Shown: piece by piece, positions 1 through 9,374 of the stretch
How positions within the stretch are numbered: the first letter of the stretch is position 1
Layout of the letters: the number at the start of each line of letters is the position of its first letter
Source: a bacterium
GTDB taxonomy: Bacteria; Armatimonadota; Fimbriimonadia; Fimbriimonadales; Fimbriimonadaceae
Direction: 5' to 3'
Assembly (NCBI GenBank): GCA_027483535.1
Contig: JAIXUN010000003.1
Coordinates: 707,362 to 771,361 of the forward strand
DNA: 64,000 bases
The notes under the pieces: generated by a model
The model's database searches: none
Told to the model about the DNA's origin: nothing
The model's input: the letters and a program-made list of their open reading frames with translations, nothing else
Made by a program: the position numbers and the translations under genes

Positions 1-43
1 AGAACTCCGTGAATACATCATCTCGAAGTCGCCTTTGCTATGA
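1..43 (+). CDS. 3' end of an unidentified upstream gene (partial)
   Basis: Frame 2 is open from the window edge and reads ELREYIISKSPLL before a TGA at 41-43. That TGA overlaps the ATG at 40 of the next gene in an ATGA junction, the usual translational-coupling arrangement seen elsewhere in this window. Only 13 residues are visible, so no function can be given. It could be chance, since any frame may be open for 40 bases. Confidence 0.4.
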   Translation, partial: ELREYIISKSPLL

Positions 44-1134
44 GTTCTTTAGCGGTCCTAACCGTGCCCCAAAGGGCCTTTGGGGTGACCGCTCATCTGC
101 CTGTAAAAGGGACTGAACTTGATTGGAAGAGAGCCAGGGCGACGCTGGCAAAGCTCCCAACGTGCACGATTCGAGAAGATTTGCTTTTTTGGGAGGTGTC
201 TTGGGCGCCGGGTGTGCTGGACACAAGAATCCTAGAAAAGCGCCTTGGAATCATTGCCCGGTCCGGCCACAACCTTGTGCTCAATGTCGTTCCTCACCCC
301 CATCCAAGTTCGCAGCACTGGCAGAACCGTCTTGCAAAGTATCCAAAGAGGGTTCCCTGGGTAACTTGGCACCGTCCGCCTTACCCGCTGTGGGAGCCTA
401 TCCAACACACGCTCCAAAAGCAAATAGACTGGGTGAGCGACTTTTGGGTGAAACAGGGTCGGGGGCACTACGACCTCACCTTTGAGTGGATCAATGAACC
501 TGCTACGGGATATGTCTCTGGCGGACCCAAAAGCGAACCTGAGGGGCTCTGGAGCCAAGCCTTCCACGCATTCTGCAATCACATTCTCCTGGCCGATGGG
601 GGAATCGACTGGCACGGGCACTTACTATTGGGACCTACCCTCTCTTTCTGGGATAAGCCGGGGCAAGAACAGGTCGGATTTGCCAGCGTAGAGGGCGGCT
701 CTGGGGCGAGATGGTGGGAAAAGATCGACTGCCTGTCGCTCAATTCGGCGGTTTATCTGCCGGTCAGCGTGAAGAAAGACCCCGCACAGATTGCGGAACG
801 CACGTTTGATGAGATCGATCGTCGCATCCGTCGAATGAAGAAGCTGGATCTCCCGGCTGCGTCCCGACCAATCGGTCTTCACGAATGGTACGTCACGAAA
901 GAGACGGTTGGAGTTGGTGGACAGTTGGACCCACAGCTTCGAGCAGAGTGCATTGAAGCCATCGGTGAAAAGCTAAAGTCGCATCCCTATCTCTGGGGAA
1001 TTTTTTTCTACTGCCTCTTCAACACGAACCCCGCACCAAAAACACTGGCTGAGTCAATCGGCTTCCGCAGGTACGAACACGCGTGCGAATCGGCACCCGC
1101 TTTCCGCGCCCTCACGAAGTTTCTTAGACCCTAG
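40..1134 (+). CDS. GH5-like TIM-barrel glycoside hydrolase
   Basis: A 364-residue protein with the look of a clan-A (beta/alpha)8 glycoside hydrolase. A strand ending in an Asn-Glu-Pro motif (EWINEPATG, Glu153) fits the acid/base position, and IGLHEWYVTKE (Glu282) near the C-terminus fits the nucleophile strand. It is rich in Trp/Tyr/Phe as expected for a carbohydrate cleft. No signal peptide is evident, so it may be cytoplasmic. The ATG at 40 is preceded by an in-frame stop at 10-12, so the start lies inside the window. Family-level assignment is by motif only; substrate unknown. Confidence 0.6.
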   Translation: MSSLAVLTVPQRAFGVTAHLPVKGTELDWKRARATLAKLPTCTIREDLLFWEVSWAPGVLDTRILEKRLGIIARSGHNLVLNVVPHPHPSSQHWQNRLAKYPKRVPWVTWHRPPYPLWEPIQHTLQKQIDWVSDFWVKQGRGHYDLTFEWINEPATGYVSGGPKSEPEGLWSQAFHAFCNHILLADGGIDWHGHLLLGPTLSFWDKPGQEQVGFASVEGGSGARWWEKIDCLSLNSAVYLPVSVKKDPAQIAERTFDEIDRRIRRMKKLDLPAASRPIGLHEWYVTKETVGVGGQLDPQLRAECIEAIGEKLKSHPYLWGIFFYCLFNTNPAPKTLAESIGFRRYEHACESAPAFRALTKFLRP

Positions 1135-1178
1135 GGAGTTGGCGCAAAAGCAGATCGTGACCATACTAGAACCCAACC

Positions 1179-1610
1179 ATGAACATCTCCGTTCCCGTTA
1201 TCGTTGGCGAGGGTGGGCAACTGCCCGCGTACCAAACCGAAGGTTCGGCGGGGATGGATTTACGGAGCACTGAGTCTTTCGACCTAGCCCCCATGGAACG
1301 AAAACTCGTGCGCACCGGTCTCAGAATTGCGGTGCCGCAGGGTTTCGAGGCCCAAGTGCGTCCCCGATCTGGTTTGGCTTTGAAGCATGGAATTTCCATG
1401 GTGAACAGCCCTGGAACCATCGACTCGGACTACCGAGGTGAGGTTGGAGTGCTCTTGATCAACCTTGGCTCAGAAACGGTTCGATTCGAGGTCGGTGAGC
1501 GTATTGGTCAAATGGTTTTCTGCCCGGTTGCACACGCCACATGGTCTGTCGTAGGGGAACTCCCCACAACGGACCGAGGCGAGGGTGGCTTTGGTAGCAC
1601 AGGTATTTAG
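1179..1610 (+). CDS. dut: dUTP diphosphatase (dUTPase)
   Basis: Hydrolyses dUTP to dUMP and pyrophosphate, keeping uracil out of DNA and supplying dUMP for dTMP synthesis. All five motifs of the homotrimeric dUTPase family are present in order: [31 protein letters not shown] with the catalytic Asp, RIGQMVF, and the C-terminal glycine-rich arm GEGGFGSTG that closes over the substrate. The 143-residue length is normal for the family. The 3' end overlaps the GTG start of the next gene by 26 bases. Confidence 0.95.
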   Translation: MNISVPVIVGEGGQLPAYQTEGSAGMDLRSTESFDLAPMERKLVRTGLRIAVPQGFEAQVRPRSGLALKHGISMVNSPGTIDSDYRGEVGVLLINLGSETVRFEVGERIGQMVFCPVAHATWSVVGELPTTDRGEGGFGSTGI

Positions 1611-2673
1611 CAAGGTGAAGCCGTACTGTTCCAACTGCAACGCTTCCTTTGATGAAGGAACGTTTCGGTGTCCCGATTGCGGGGCCGTTCTTATCGACGG
1701 CGTCCCGATGAAAGAGGACGAGTCCGTGCACCTAGACCTTGCCAAGGCAAATCTGGCGCGTATGCGCGGAAGTTTGGATGAAGCTCAGGACGTGCTCCTG
1801 GGCACCCTCAGAAGGTTTCCGTCCAACCTAGCCGCTCATCAAATGCTGGGCGAGATCTCGTACGAGGCGGGACGATTTTCACAAGCGGTCGAATGGTTTG
1901 AACTTGCCCTCGATCTTGATCCGCGCAACGAGTCGGTTCGACGTCGCCTGGACGATGCGAAAATACGCCTGTCGAGCGTTCAAGAAAAGGATGTCCCCAA
2001 GGCTCCGATCAACACTCAGAACGCCCGAAAGTGGCTCGGTACCGGAACCATCGTTCTGGTGTGCGTCGTTGCGGCGATAGCGTTTTTGGCGGGTCGCCAA
2101 ACGGACGGTAAAGGCATCAAGAACCTCCAAAAGATGTTCATCGCCGACAAGTTAGAGGCACCAACCAAGCCTGCCGCGTCGGAAGTCGAACCTCTCCCAA
2201 CCGAGACGGTAGAGCCGAAAACGACAACCGCCCAGCCAGACGTCGCCCCGCAAGAAGTTACGGTCCGAAGGGTTGGAGCGCAAGAAGATGAGACGCTGAC
2301 CCAGATTGTTGGGCAAAGATCGTCGCGCGGAACGAACCTCGTTAGCTGTCTGTATGACCACCGAAGCCATTCGATCACATTGACTTTTGCGGTCAACGCC
2401 ACCGAGCCCGGTCGTCGCATTGGTGCCGAGCTTGCCAGGGCCGCGTTGGACTATTCGCAGGAGTGCCAACTCGTTGTCCTTAGAGGCATTCGAAACGGCT
2501 CGCTCTCTTGGATCGCCGACGCGCCGCGCACGAACTTTGAAGCGTTGACTCGCGATGGTTGGCCCGGCGGCGACAGCGGTACCGAGTGGGTGAACACCCT
2601 GCTCACCAACGAGTGGTTCAAAAACAAGGCTGCCTCCAGCACCGAGCCCGCATTCGGCGGCTCGGCTCAATAA
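1585..2673 (+). CDS. Zinc-ribbon / TPR single-pass membrane protein
   Basis: A 362-residue protein of unknown role. The N-terminus holds a two-knuckle zinc ribbon (YCSNCN and RCPDCG, about residues 13-34). TPR-like helices follow (about 50-130, including [20 protein letters not shown]), then one transmembrane segment (about 148-168, [18 protein letters not shown]) and a Pro/Thr/Glu-rich linker leading to a folded outer domain. The GTG at 1585 overlaps dut; a second GTG at 1615 would remove the overlap and still keep the zinc ribbon, so the start is uncertain. The architecture suggests a membrane-anchored scaffold. Confidence 0.75.
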   Translation: MALVAQVFSKVKPYCSNCNASFDEGTFRCPDCGAVLIDGVPMKEDESVHLDLAKANLARMRGSLDEAQDVLLGTLRRFPSNLAAHQMLGEISYEAGRFSQAVEWFELALDLDPRNESVRRRLDDAKIRLSSVQEKDVPKAPINTQNARKWLGTGTIVLVCVVAAIAFLAGRQTDGKGIKNLQKMFIADKLEAPTKPAASEVEPLPTETVEPKTTTAQPDVAPQEVTVRRVGAQEDETLTQIVGQRSSRGTNLVSCLYDHRSHSITLTFAVNATEPGRRIGAELARAALDYSQECQLVVLRGIRNGSLSWIADAPRTNFEALTRDGWPGGDSGTEWVNTLLTNEWFKNKAASSTEPAFGGSAQ

Positions 2674-2723
2674 ACAAATTTTAGGACAATTCGAGTCGCA
2701 TCCCCGATTCATAATCGGGGGTG

Positions 2724-3476
2724 ATGAAACTCACGGTGCAACTCTACACGGTGCGCGATGCGCTCGCGAAAGATATTCCTGGAACGCTGAAAGCGATCGC
2801 GGAGGCGGGTCTGAAAAACGTAGAGCCTGCAGGTGTGGGTTTGGATCAGGTGGAAACTTACGTCGCCGCTCTCGCTGAGAACGGATTGGCCGCAAGCGGT
2901 GCCCACTTTGGAATCGAGATGATCGAGACCGATTTCGACGGTTTCGTTGCCGCCGCGAAGGCTCTTGGTCTTTCGACGGTTATCTGCCCTTACATCAGCC
3001 CCGATAACTTCGAAACCGTTGAAGCCACCGAGGCATTTGCGGTTCGACTCACGGCGGCCGCCGAGAAGGTGAAGTCGGCAGGTTTCCAATATCTGTATCA
3101 CAACCACGACTTCGAAATGAAGGTCATTGACGGCAAGACGGGTCTTGAGCGACTCCTCGAGCTGATCCCGGCGAGCCTCCTCAATCTTGAGGTTGATCTT
3201 GCATGGGTGCAAATCGGTGGTGGCGACCCCGTCGAGTTCCTTAAGAAGCATGCAGACCGAATCAAGATGGTCCACCTGAAGGACTTCGACCCGACCAAGA
3301 CTCCTCGCTGGACAGTTGCGGGCGAAGGTGTCGTCGATTACCCAGCCGTCATCGCGGTTTGCAAAGAACTCGGGATTGCGTACGGCGCGGTTGAGCTGGA
3401 CGAGTCGCCGATTGATGCGGTGGAAGCGGTCGTTGCGAGCGCGAAGTACTTCTTCGCGAACGGCGTCGAAGCCTAA
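2724..3476 (+). CDS. Sugar phosphate isomerase/epimerase (AP endonuclease family 2 barrel)
   Basis: A 250-residue xylose-isomerase-like TIM barrel. It opens KLTVQLYTVRDAL, typical of this family, and carries the metal-site strands YHNHDFEM, NLEVDLAWVQIGG and KMVHLKDF, plus a late Glu in GAVELDESP. Such proteins act on ketoses, inosose or hydroxypyruvate; the substrate cannot be read from sequence. GTG at 2721 immediately precedes ATG at 2724, and I chose the ATG. A CATAAT hexamer at 2710-2715 lies just upstream, so the mRNA is probably leaderless or nearly so. Confidence 0.85.
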   Translation: MKLTVQLYTVRDALAKDIPGTLKAIAEAGLKNVEPAGVGLDQVETYVAALAENGLAASGAHFGIEMIETDFDGFVAAAKALGLSTVICPYISPDNFETVEATEAFAVRLTAAAEKVKSAGFQYLYHNHDFEMKVIDGKTGLERLLELIPASLLNLEVDLAWVQIGGGDPVEFLKKHADRIKMVHLKDFDPTKTPRWTVAGEGVVDYPAVIAVCKELGIAYGAVELDESPIDAVEAVVASAKYFFANGVEA

Positions 3477-3498
3477 GCACAACACTATAAGTGAACCG

Positions 3499-3527
3499 AG
3501 CCCTCGAGGATTCCTCGGGGGCTTTTC
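3499..3527. terminator. Bidirectional-looking intrinsic terminator
   Basis: An 11-bp GC-rich stem (3499-3509 with 3513-3523, one T-G pair) closes a 3-base loop and is followed by TTTT on the plus strand. It sits between two convergent genes. Confidence 0.85.
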
Positions 3528-5020
3528 TATGCCCGAAGATAGATCCGGAATCGGGCAAAGAGCGCGCACAGGCAGGCGATGAAGAGGGTCTTCACCCCGC
3601 CCCAAGCTACGACCACCCAAGGGTTCCCGGCGAATTTCTCAAACCGCAAAGTCCCAACCCAACTTTCTAGCCCGCCCAAACCGGCAATCGCAGGGACAAG
3701 TGCCGTGATGCACGCATAAGCAAGGATAGGATTTTCGCCCGTTCGCCGAACCAGCGTAAGCAGGATATCGAAAGCCTTACTGGCGTGAGCCGCGGTCAAA
3801 CCAACCACGAACCAAGTGCCTAGCCCAGCGGTGACAAAGTAGTAACTGAGCGTGGGGGAGTCTTTTCGAATCCCGCCGTCAACCGGCTCCACCATCAGAC
3901 CAATAGCCAGCAGAGCGATCCCCCAGCCAACAAGGTCGCGGAGCATCTTTTCTTGCGCCGAAACGGGTTTGTACGTTGCCAAAAGCAAGGTCACAGCGAC
4001 CGATCCGAGAATGCCGAGGGTCGCGGGGATATCTCTGCCGAGCAAGCCGACACACGCCCCCACCATCGCGATGATGCTCAGGAAGAGCAGTCCGGCAAAC
4101 CAGTGGGCGGGCCATCGACCCGTTCCTTGTTCTTCGATCGACTCCTCTTGCTTGGCTCGAAGAATCCTGTCGCCGATGAACGTGCCTGGCAGAACGATCA
4201 GCAAATACTTGTGATAGCTCGGTTGCAGGAAGTAGCCGATAGGGTTCGGGTGCCAGTCCCAGATGGCCTTGGCGATGCCTCCCATCGGGGCACAAATCAC
4301 AAATCCGGCGACCACTCCCAGTACCGCCATGCGCGCCATTGGGTTCAAACGAGTCAGCCACCAGACCAGACCCCCCGAAACTGAGACGTTGGCGAGGACG
4401 ACCAAAATGATGTCGGATCGGTCCCACCGAAACGGGGTGCCGTCGGGGAACGTTCGATTCCAGAGCAACGCCGCAGCGGCGAGAAAGCCAATGGCGTTGA
4501 GCAGATAACCGGACCATGCGGGTTCTCGCTTTGGCGGCCTTAGCCAGGCGAAGAGCATCGCGAAGAAGCCTCCCAAGACCCAAAGGAAAGTGTCTTGATC
4601 TGGCTTCGTAGTGATCACATTCGGCCGGAAGTGCTGACAAAGAACCGCAAAGAGGAAGAGGAGGGTGCCTCTCTGAAGGAGCCTCCCGATCAATTTCCAG
4701 AGAGATAGGCCAGATTCGGCAGCCTTCGTCAGTGCGAACGGGATCGCCATTCCCATGCTCAGAAGAAAGAAGGGAAAGACCAGGTCCACCCAGGTGATGC
4801 CGTACACCTTCGGGTTGAAAACCCGGCTGGGTGGCGGCGATTGGGCGTGGTACATCCAAGCCGGAAGCTCGCTCCAAGCGACCATCCCGGAGAGGCTCAT
4901 GCCCAAGATCGCGAACCCGCGGAGGGTGTCTACTGATCGAACCCGAACGGTTGGAGCAGACTCGATCTTAGGTTGCGGGGAGCTCACGGTTGATGGGTCG
5001 GTAAGGAATTGTTCGTTCAT
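3527..5020 (-). CDS. Heparan-alpha-glucosaminide N-acetyltransferase-like membrane protein (DUF5009/COG4299 type)
   Basis: A 497-residue polytopic inner-membrane protein. After a soluble N-terminal tail, the motif RVRSVDTLRGFAILGM is the signature start of the acyltransferase-3/DUF1624/DUF5009 superfamily; ITWVDLVFPFFLLSMGMAIP follows. About ten hydrophobic segments can be seen. Members are predicted to move acyl groups across the membrane onto sugars. The reading frame is open back to 5182, but the extra residues look non-coding, so I place the start at the ATG at 5020 (MNEQFLTDP). Substrate unknown. Confidence 0.8.
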   Translation of the reverse strand: MNEQFLTDPSTVSSPQPKIESAPTVRVRSVDTLRGFAILGMSLSGMVAWSELPAWMYHAQSPPPSRVFNPKVYGITWVDLVFPFFLLSMGMAIPFALTKAAESGLSLWKLIGRLLQRGTLLFLFAVLCQHFRPNVITTKPDQDTFLWVLGGFFAMLFAWLRPPKREPAWSGYLLNAIGFLAAAALLWNRTFPDGTPFRWDRSDIILVVLANVSVSGGLVWWLTRLNPMARMAVLGVVAGFVICAPMGGIAKAIWDWHPNPIGYFLQPSYHKYLLIVLPGTFIGDRILRAKQEESIEEQGTGRWPAHWFAGLLFLSIIAMVGACVGLLGRDIPATLGILGSVAVTLLLATYKPVSAQEKMLRDLVGWGIALLAIGLMVEPVDGGIRKDSPTLSYYFVTAGLGTWFVVGLTAAHASKAFDILLTLVRRTGENPILAYACITALVPAIAGLGGLESWVGTLRFEKFAGNPWVVVAWGGVKTLFIACLCALFARFRIYLRA

Positions 5021-5169
5021 CGCGCAGCATCGAGCGAATAGGGATGGGACCTTTGGGCATCTTCGTTGAAACGGTGAAGTGCCAAGTTCTGTTAATCGTT
5101 CTACACTATGGGAAAGGGTGGAGCGAGGTGTGAGGGCACCTATTCCCCATCCTAGAGAGGAAAACCGGT

Positions 5170-6918
5170 ATGAGGGGAGCATTGAATTTTTGGAGAGCCG
5201 GCGTCACCGCCGCATTTATTGGAGCGTTGGCTGGGCAATCACTGGCAACCGCTCAGGACGATGACAAAGTCCGTATTGCGGTTCCGACGTTCATCATTTC
5301 CGGGCAAGTTTCCGGCGCCCAGTCCGCGTCTGCAGACGAAGCCCGTATCCGCGACGCGATAACGAGCAAGTTCATCGAGCAGTTCGAGAACGCCATGGCA
5401 AACGTTACGATCGTTGAGCGGGGACAGTTGAAGTCCGTCTTGGACGAGCAGAAGTTGCAAGACGTCGGTCTTACCGATTCAGAACTCTCGACGGCAGGCA
5501 AAAAGGTGAGCGCTCGCTTCATTCTCGTTGGTCAGATCAGCGCGATGGACGTGGTGCCTCCCTCGGGCGTGCTCGACATTAACCCCAAAATCAAAGTTGC
5601 CATCGATGCGCGTATTCTCGATGTCAACACCGGTTTGGTCGTCACCAGTCGCAGTGCCGAATCGATGCGCGACCTCAGGCCGCAAGTGCTTACCGCTTAT
5701 CAGCAAGGGAACTACCAGGCAGCGATGGCGGGCGTTCTCCAAGGCGGAATCGACGCCTCGACCGACATTGCGAAGAGATTCGCAAAGGCTTTCGCCTGGC
5801 TGGCCTCTTCAGAAGCACCGGCGAAGTGGGTGAATCCCAAAGAAACCACCGATCTCTGCATTTTCCGAGGCTCGCTTCAGGATGTGAACATCGGAGACGA
5901 ATGGAAGATCGAAGCCGTCACCGGTAAAACAGGCACGTTCGTCTCCAAAGTTGAGCTCGGGATGGTCACAGTCACCGATGTTCAAGCCGACTCTGCTCGT
6001 GCCACTTTCCAAGGCGGGGCGAAGCCCGACGCGAAAAAGTATTCGAAGGGTCTGGTAGCAACGCTCGTCAAGCGCTCCGAAAATCCTTCTCGAAAGCCTG
6101 TGGTTCTTGCTATTCCCGTGGTTACTCTTCCGGGTCAGGTGAGTGGCGCGGCGAGCAACAGCTATGTAGCAGCGCAACTCCGAGAAACGGTCACCAACCG
6201 ATTGATCACGAGCTTTGCCACGACCCTTGATAACGTTGACGTTGTTGAGCGAGGCCAGCTTAAGGCGATTCTCTCAGAGATGAAGCTCCAAGAAATTGGA
6301 ATGACCGAAGAGAGTGCGGCGGCGCTTGGTGCAAAAGTGGGTGCTGAGTTCATGGTGCTCGGCGCAGTGACGTTCGCCGAAGTCGCTCCGACCAAAGATC
6401 TTGGAAAATTCTCGGCCTATTCGCTGTACCTAACTGTCGATGTGAAACTGGTCAGTGTGGCGAACGGAACGGTGCTCGACACAGTCTCCATCACCAAATC
6501 CCGAGAAGTGGGGGCGCAACCGCCCGTCTCGTTGAGCTCGCACATCGCCAGCGCAGCGAGAGATGCGGGCGTGGAAGCGGCTCGCAAACTTCGATGGGTC
6601 AGTGCTCTCGACCACACCGCTCAGGCCCTGAACGACAAAACCAGCACTGATCTGGTCGTTGCGTTCGGTTCCAAGCAAGGCGCTGTCAAGGGCATGAAGT
6701 TCGATGTGTACGGCATCAGCGACCGATTCGACATCGACGACAAGGACTTAGCGAAAGATCTGCAAGAGTTTGAGGCTCGGACCTACCTTGGAACGGTGAC
6801 CATTCAAGAAGTGCAACCTACCGCCAGCCGAGCAACGTTCGATGCCGCCCCGGCTGCCGACCTGAAGAAGTTCGGCAAGTGGAAGTTCCGAGTGATTCGT
6901 AAACTGGAGAGCAACTAA
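5170..6918 (+). CDS. Secreted protein with duplicated CsgG-like domain
   Basis: A 582-residue exported protein with an N-terminal signal segment ending near ALAGQSLATAQD. It is an internal duplication: a CsgG/HfaB-like alpha-beta domain at about 33-215, then a small beta module at about 230-302, both repeated at about 311-480 and 490-580. The diagnostic helix VERGQLK occurs at 82-88 and again at 359-365, each followed by LQDVG- or LQEIG-like text and a glycine-rich strand. CsgG itself is a lipoprotein pore for curli export; I see no lipobox Cys, so a pore role is not supported. A GAGAGG Shine-Dalgarno-like stretch precedes the ATG. It is coupled to the caspase-like gene by TAATG. Confidence 0.8.
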   Translation: MRGALNFWRAGVTAAFIGALAGQSLATAQDDDKVRIAVPTFIISGQVSGAQSASADEARIRDAITSKFIEQFENAMANVTIVERGQLKSVLDEQKLQDVGLTDSELSTAGKKVSARFILVGQISAMDVVPPSGVLDINPKIKVAIDARILDVNTGLVVTSRSAESMRDLRPQVLTAYQQGNYQAAMAGVLQGGIDASTDIAKRFAKAFAWLASSEAPAKWVNPKETTDLCIFRGSLQDVNIGDEWKIEAVTGKTGTFVSKVELGMVTVTDVQADSARATFQGGAKPDAKKYSKGLVATLVKRSENPSRKPVVLAIPVVTLPGQVSGAASNSYVAAQLRETVTNRLITSFATTLDNVDVVERGQLKAILSEMKLQEIGMTEESAAALGAKVGAEFMVLGAVTFAEVAPTKDLGKFSAYSLYLTVDVKLVSVANGTVLDTVSITKSREVGAQPPVSLSSHIASAARDAGVEAARKLRWVSALDHTAQALNDKTSTDLVVAFGSKQGAVKGMKFDVYGISDRFDIDDKDLAKDLQEFEARTYLGTVTIQEVQPTASRATFDAAPAADLKKFGKWKFRVIRKLESN

Positions 6919-8318
6919 TGATTCTGTCGAGCGTTTTAGCCACCCTGGCGATGAGTCCTTTCGCGGCCGCGTCGCCAAGCTTTCCGCAAGGATCGCAAAC
7001 CATCGAGAAGCTCGCGGAAGTCGTACGGCTCAGCAAGCGTTATGGCGTGGTCTGCGGCGTCATTCTCCCGCAACCCATCAACGACCCGCTCAAGTACACG
7101 CTGAGCGACGCTCAGGTGATGAAAGATGTGATCGGTGCCGAGGCCGGAGAGGTCTCGCTGCTCACCTCGGCATCGCCCGACGACAAGAAACCCACGAAGG
7201 CGAAGATTCTCGCCGAGGTCGATCGCCTTGCGGCGATGGCATCGCCTAGAGACACCTTCTGGTTCTACTTCTCCGGCCACGGAACGCAGTGGAACGACGA
7301 CGGGAAGTCTTACGTGCTTCCTTACGATTTCAAGCCGGGTGTAAAGGAGTCGCTGATCTCGATCAGCGATATCCGGGCTCGTCTCAAGCAGAACTGCAAA
7401 GCCCGAGCCGTCGTGGTCGTTCTCGACTCTTGCCACTCGGGTAGCGATAAGTCTGTCCCGACGAGCGGCGGACTGGAGAATGCCTTCGGAGCGTTGAAGG
7501 GCGTGAATACCGTCGCATCTTCAAGGGTGGATCAAGTTTCCACCGAGCTTCCCCTGCTCAAACACGGCACGTTCACCTTCTTCTTTGTTCGAGGCATGGC
7601 GGGTGAGGCGAAGGGTCCCGGCAATGTCGTCACGCTGGCCTCGCTGAAGGATTACGTGATCAAGAACACCAAGGAAATGACCAAGGGGCACCCGAAAATG
7701 CCCGACGGTCAGGAGCCCGTGTTCATGATCGACGGCGACGGCGGCAACGTTGGAGTCTCGCTTCCCAACGAAGCGGTTCTGAACCAACTGCCCCAACCCC
7801 CCGCTCCAGGAGCGGCAAGCTCCATGCAAGCACTCGCCCCAGGAGTGATTGTTTTGGTCCGGCCCGAAAACTCCAAATACAAGGCGAACGCGGCCGGAGT
7901 GGAGAAGGTCATCAACGGCATTCTCGTGAAGAAGAACTATCCGGTGATCTCCTCGGAGCAATCGGGAACGTTCCTGAGCGTCCTCGCTTCCGGCTCACCC
8001 GCTCAAGCAGGAGCCCAAGCCGGAGAACTGAACTCTCGGTTTCTTGTTCGGGCAACCCTCAAGCTAGAGGAGTCTCAATACGACGTGGACGGTGCCGACT
8101 TCTTCCGATGTGAAGCAACCATCGAAGCCGAAGTGCTGACCAAGGATGGAAAGGTGTTGGCTTCCTTCAGCACGGACGGTGCCGATGGTCGACCGATTGC
8201 GGGAACGGGCACGATCAAGTCCGCCGCAATCCAGCGCGCGATCGGATCGGTGAATAAGAAGTTCGAGCAACTCCTCGTTCCCGAACTAGATCGAGCTGTC
8301 AAGCCGTTCCTGAACTAA
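6918..8318 (+). CDS. Secreted caspase-like peptidase (C14/metacaspase fold)
   Basis: A 466-residue protein with a short signal peptide (MILSSVLATLAMSPFAAAS). The caspase fold covers about residues 38-265. The catalytic His is in FYFSGHGTQ (His121) and the catalytic Cys in VVLDSCHSG (Cys172), the canonical dyad in its expected contexts. The C-terminal part (about 305-466) is a separate alpha-beta domain resembling the FlgT/LPP20-type domains often found beside CsgG proteins; this resemblance is weak. Start and upstream stop share one base (TAATG), so the two proteins are almost certainly co-translated. Substrate unknown. Confidence 0.85.
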   Translation: MILSSVLATLAMSPFAAASPSFPQGSQTIEKLAEVVRLSKRYGVVCGVILPQPINDPLKYTLSDAQVMKDVIGAEAGEVSLLTSASPDDKKPTKAKILAEVDRLAAMASPRDTFWFYFSGHGTQWNDDGKSYVLPYDFKPGVKESLISISDIRARLKQNCKARAVVVVLDSCHSGSDKSVPTSGGLENAFGALKGVNTVASSRVDQVSTELPLLKHGTFTFFFVRGMAGEAKGPGNVVTLASLKDYVIKNTKEMTKGHPKMPDGQEPVFMIDGDGGNVGVSLPNEAVLNQLPQPPAPGAASSMQALAPGVIVLVRPENSKYKANAAGVEKVINGILVKKNYPVISSEQSGTFLSVLASGSPAQAGAQAGELNSRFLVRATLKLEESQYDVDGADFFRCEATIEAEVLTKDGKVLASFSTDGADGRPIAGTGTIKSAAIQRAIGSVNKKFEQLLVPELDRAVKPFLN

Positions 8319-8332
8319 GGCCTCAACTCCAA

Positions 8333-8369
8333 AAAAGCCCCTTCGCAGAGTCTGCGAGGGGGCTTTCTT
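8333..8369. terminator. Intrinsic terminator between convergent genes
   Basis: A near-perfect 14-16 bp hairpin (AAAGCCCCTTCGCAGA with its complement) is followed by TTTCTTTG on the plus strand; the A-rich left flank would give a U tract on the minus strand, serving speE. Confidence 0.9.
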
Positions 8370-8389
8370 TGTTTGTCACCAACCGTTAA

Positions 8390-9217
8390 CTAGCTGAACC
8401 GAAGCTCTTGCTGAGCCAACGCGTAGGTGAGGTCGTTTAGGTAAGAGAATGAGAGATCAGAGGCGGGCAGTGCGGGCTTGAGTCCGCCATCCACGCTGCC
8501 GTAAACAAACCCGCTGTACCCTCCGAAAGAAGGGACCAGTGCGAAGTAGAACCCGGTGACGGGGAAGACTTTGCCCAGCAAATCCATCACGCTCTCCGCG
8601 CTGTACGGGCAGTAGACGTGGTTGTCGGCCTGGGTGACTACCAACCCGCCCGGGTTCAGGAGATTCTTGAGGTCACCGTAGAACTCCTCCGTCCAGAGCA
8701 TCTCGCTGATCTCACCTTCTTCGTCCTCGTAGGTGTCGGTCGAATCCACGACGATAAGGTCGTACTTCTCGGTCGCATTCTTCACGAACGGGAAAGCATC
8801 TTGGATCAGCAAGTTCACTCGCGGATCCTGAAACGCGCCGTTGTTGAGGGATGGCATGTGCTCCGAACAAGCTTCGACCACACCCTTATCGATCTCGACC
8901 ATATCCACCTGCTTCAGAGACTTGTGTCGGCAGAGTTCTCGAATAACGCCGCCATCTCCACCGCCAACGACTAGGGCTCGCTCCAGTTGGGGAACATTAA
9001 AAGCCGGAATTTGAACGAGCGCTTCGTGATACGCCTTCTCGTCAAACTCGGTGAGCTGAATGTGTCCATCCAGCAGAAGCGCCTTGCCATATACATCGGT
9101 GTCGACGATATCGATGCGCTGAAAATCGGTTTGTCGGGTGTGCACACGCTCCGTAACGGAGAAGGTCATTTGAAGCTTATCGCTCCGAATCGGGATCGTG
9201 TAGTTATCGCCTGCCAC
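8390..9217 (-). CDS. speE: Spermidine synthase (polyamine aminopropyltransferase)
   Basis: Transfers an aminopropyl group from decarboxylated S-adenosylmethionine to putrescine in the cytosol. The 275-residue length is normal. Visible signatures are the LLLDGHIQLTEFDEKAYHE strand, the nucleotide-binding VVGGGDGGVIRELCRH, the acidic VDMVEIDKGVVEACSEH, and VDSTDTYEDEEGE, where most family members read DxxDP. The start is GTG at 9217. No speD or speA lies in the window. Convergent with the caspase-like gene. Confidence 0.92.
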   Translation of the reverse strand: MAGDNYTIPIRSDKLQMTFSVTERVHTRQTDFQRIDIVDTDVYGKALLLDGHIQLTEFDEKAYHEALVQIPAFNVPQLERALVVGGGDGGVIRELCRHKSLKQVDMVEIDKGVVEACSEHMPSLNNGAFQDPRVNLLIQDAFPFVKNATEKYDLIVVDSTDTYEDEEGEISEMLWTEEFYGDLKNLLNPGGLVVTQADNHVYCPYSAESVMDLLGKVFPVTGFYFALVPSFGGYSGFVYGSVDGGLKPALPASDLSFSYLNDLTYALAQQELRFS

Positions 9218-9290
9218 GAAGCTATTGTGGCACCCCTCCCATTTTCTTAGTTTTTGAGAACCCGTCCCGAAGCTGGGTCAAAAGGACCTT

Positions 9291-9340
9291 TAACACAGAT
9301 TTATTCATTTTCTTCTTCCGCTGAATTAAAACCTGTGTTA
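9291..9340. promoter_or_regulatory. Separated inverted repeat upstream of the ilv leader
   Basis: TAACACAG at 9291-9298 and its exact complement CTGTGTTA at 9333-9340 flank an AT-rich 34-base stretch. The spacing is too long for a tight RNA hairpin and better fits two half-operators around a promoter. No convincing -35/-10 pair could be assigned here. Functional meaning is inference. Confidence 0.35.
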
Positions 9341-9374
9341 GGCTTTATTCGACGTGTTGGGACAGGTAAGACCC

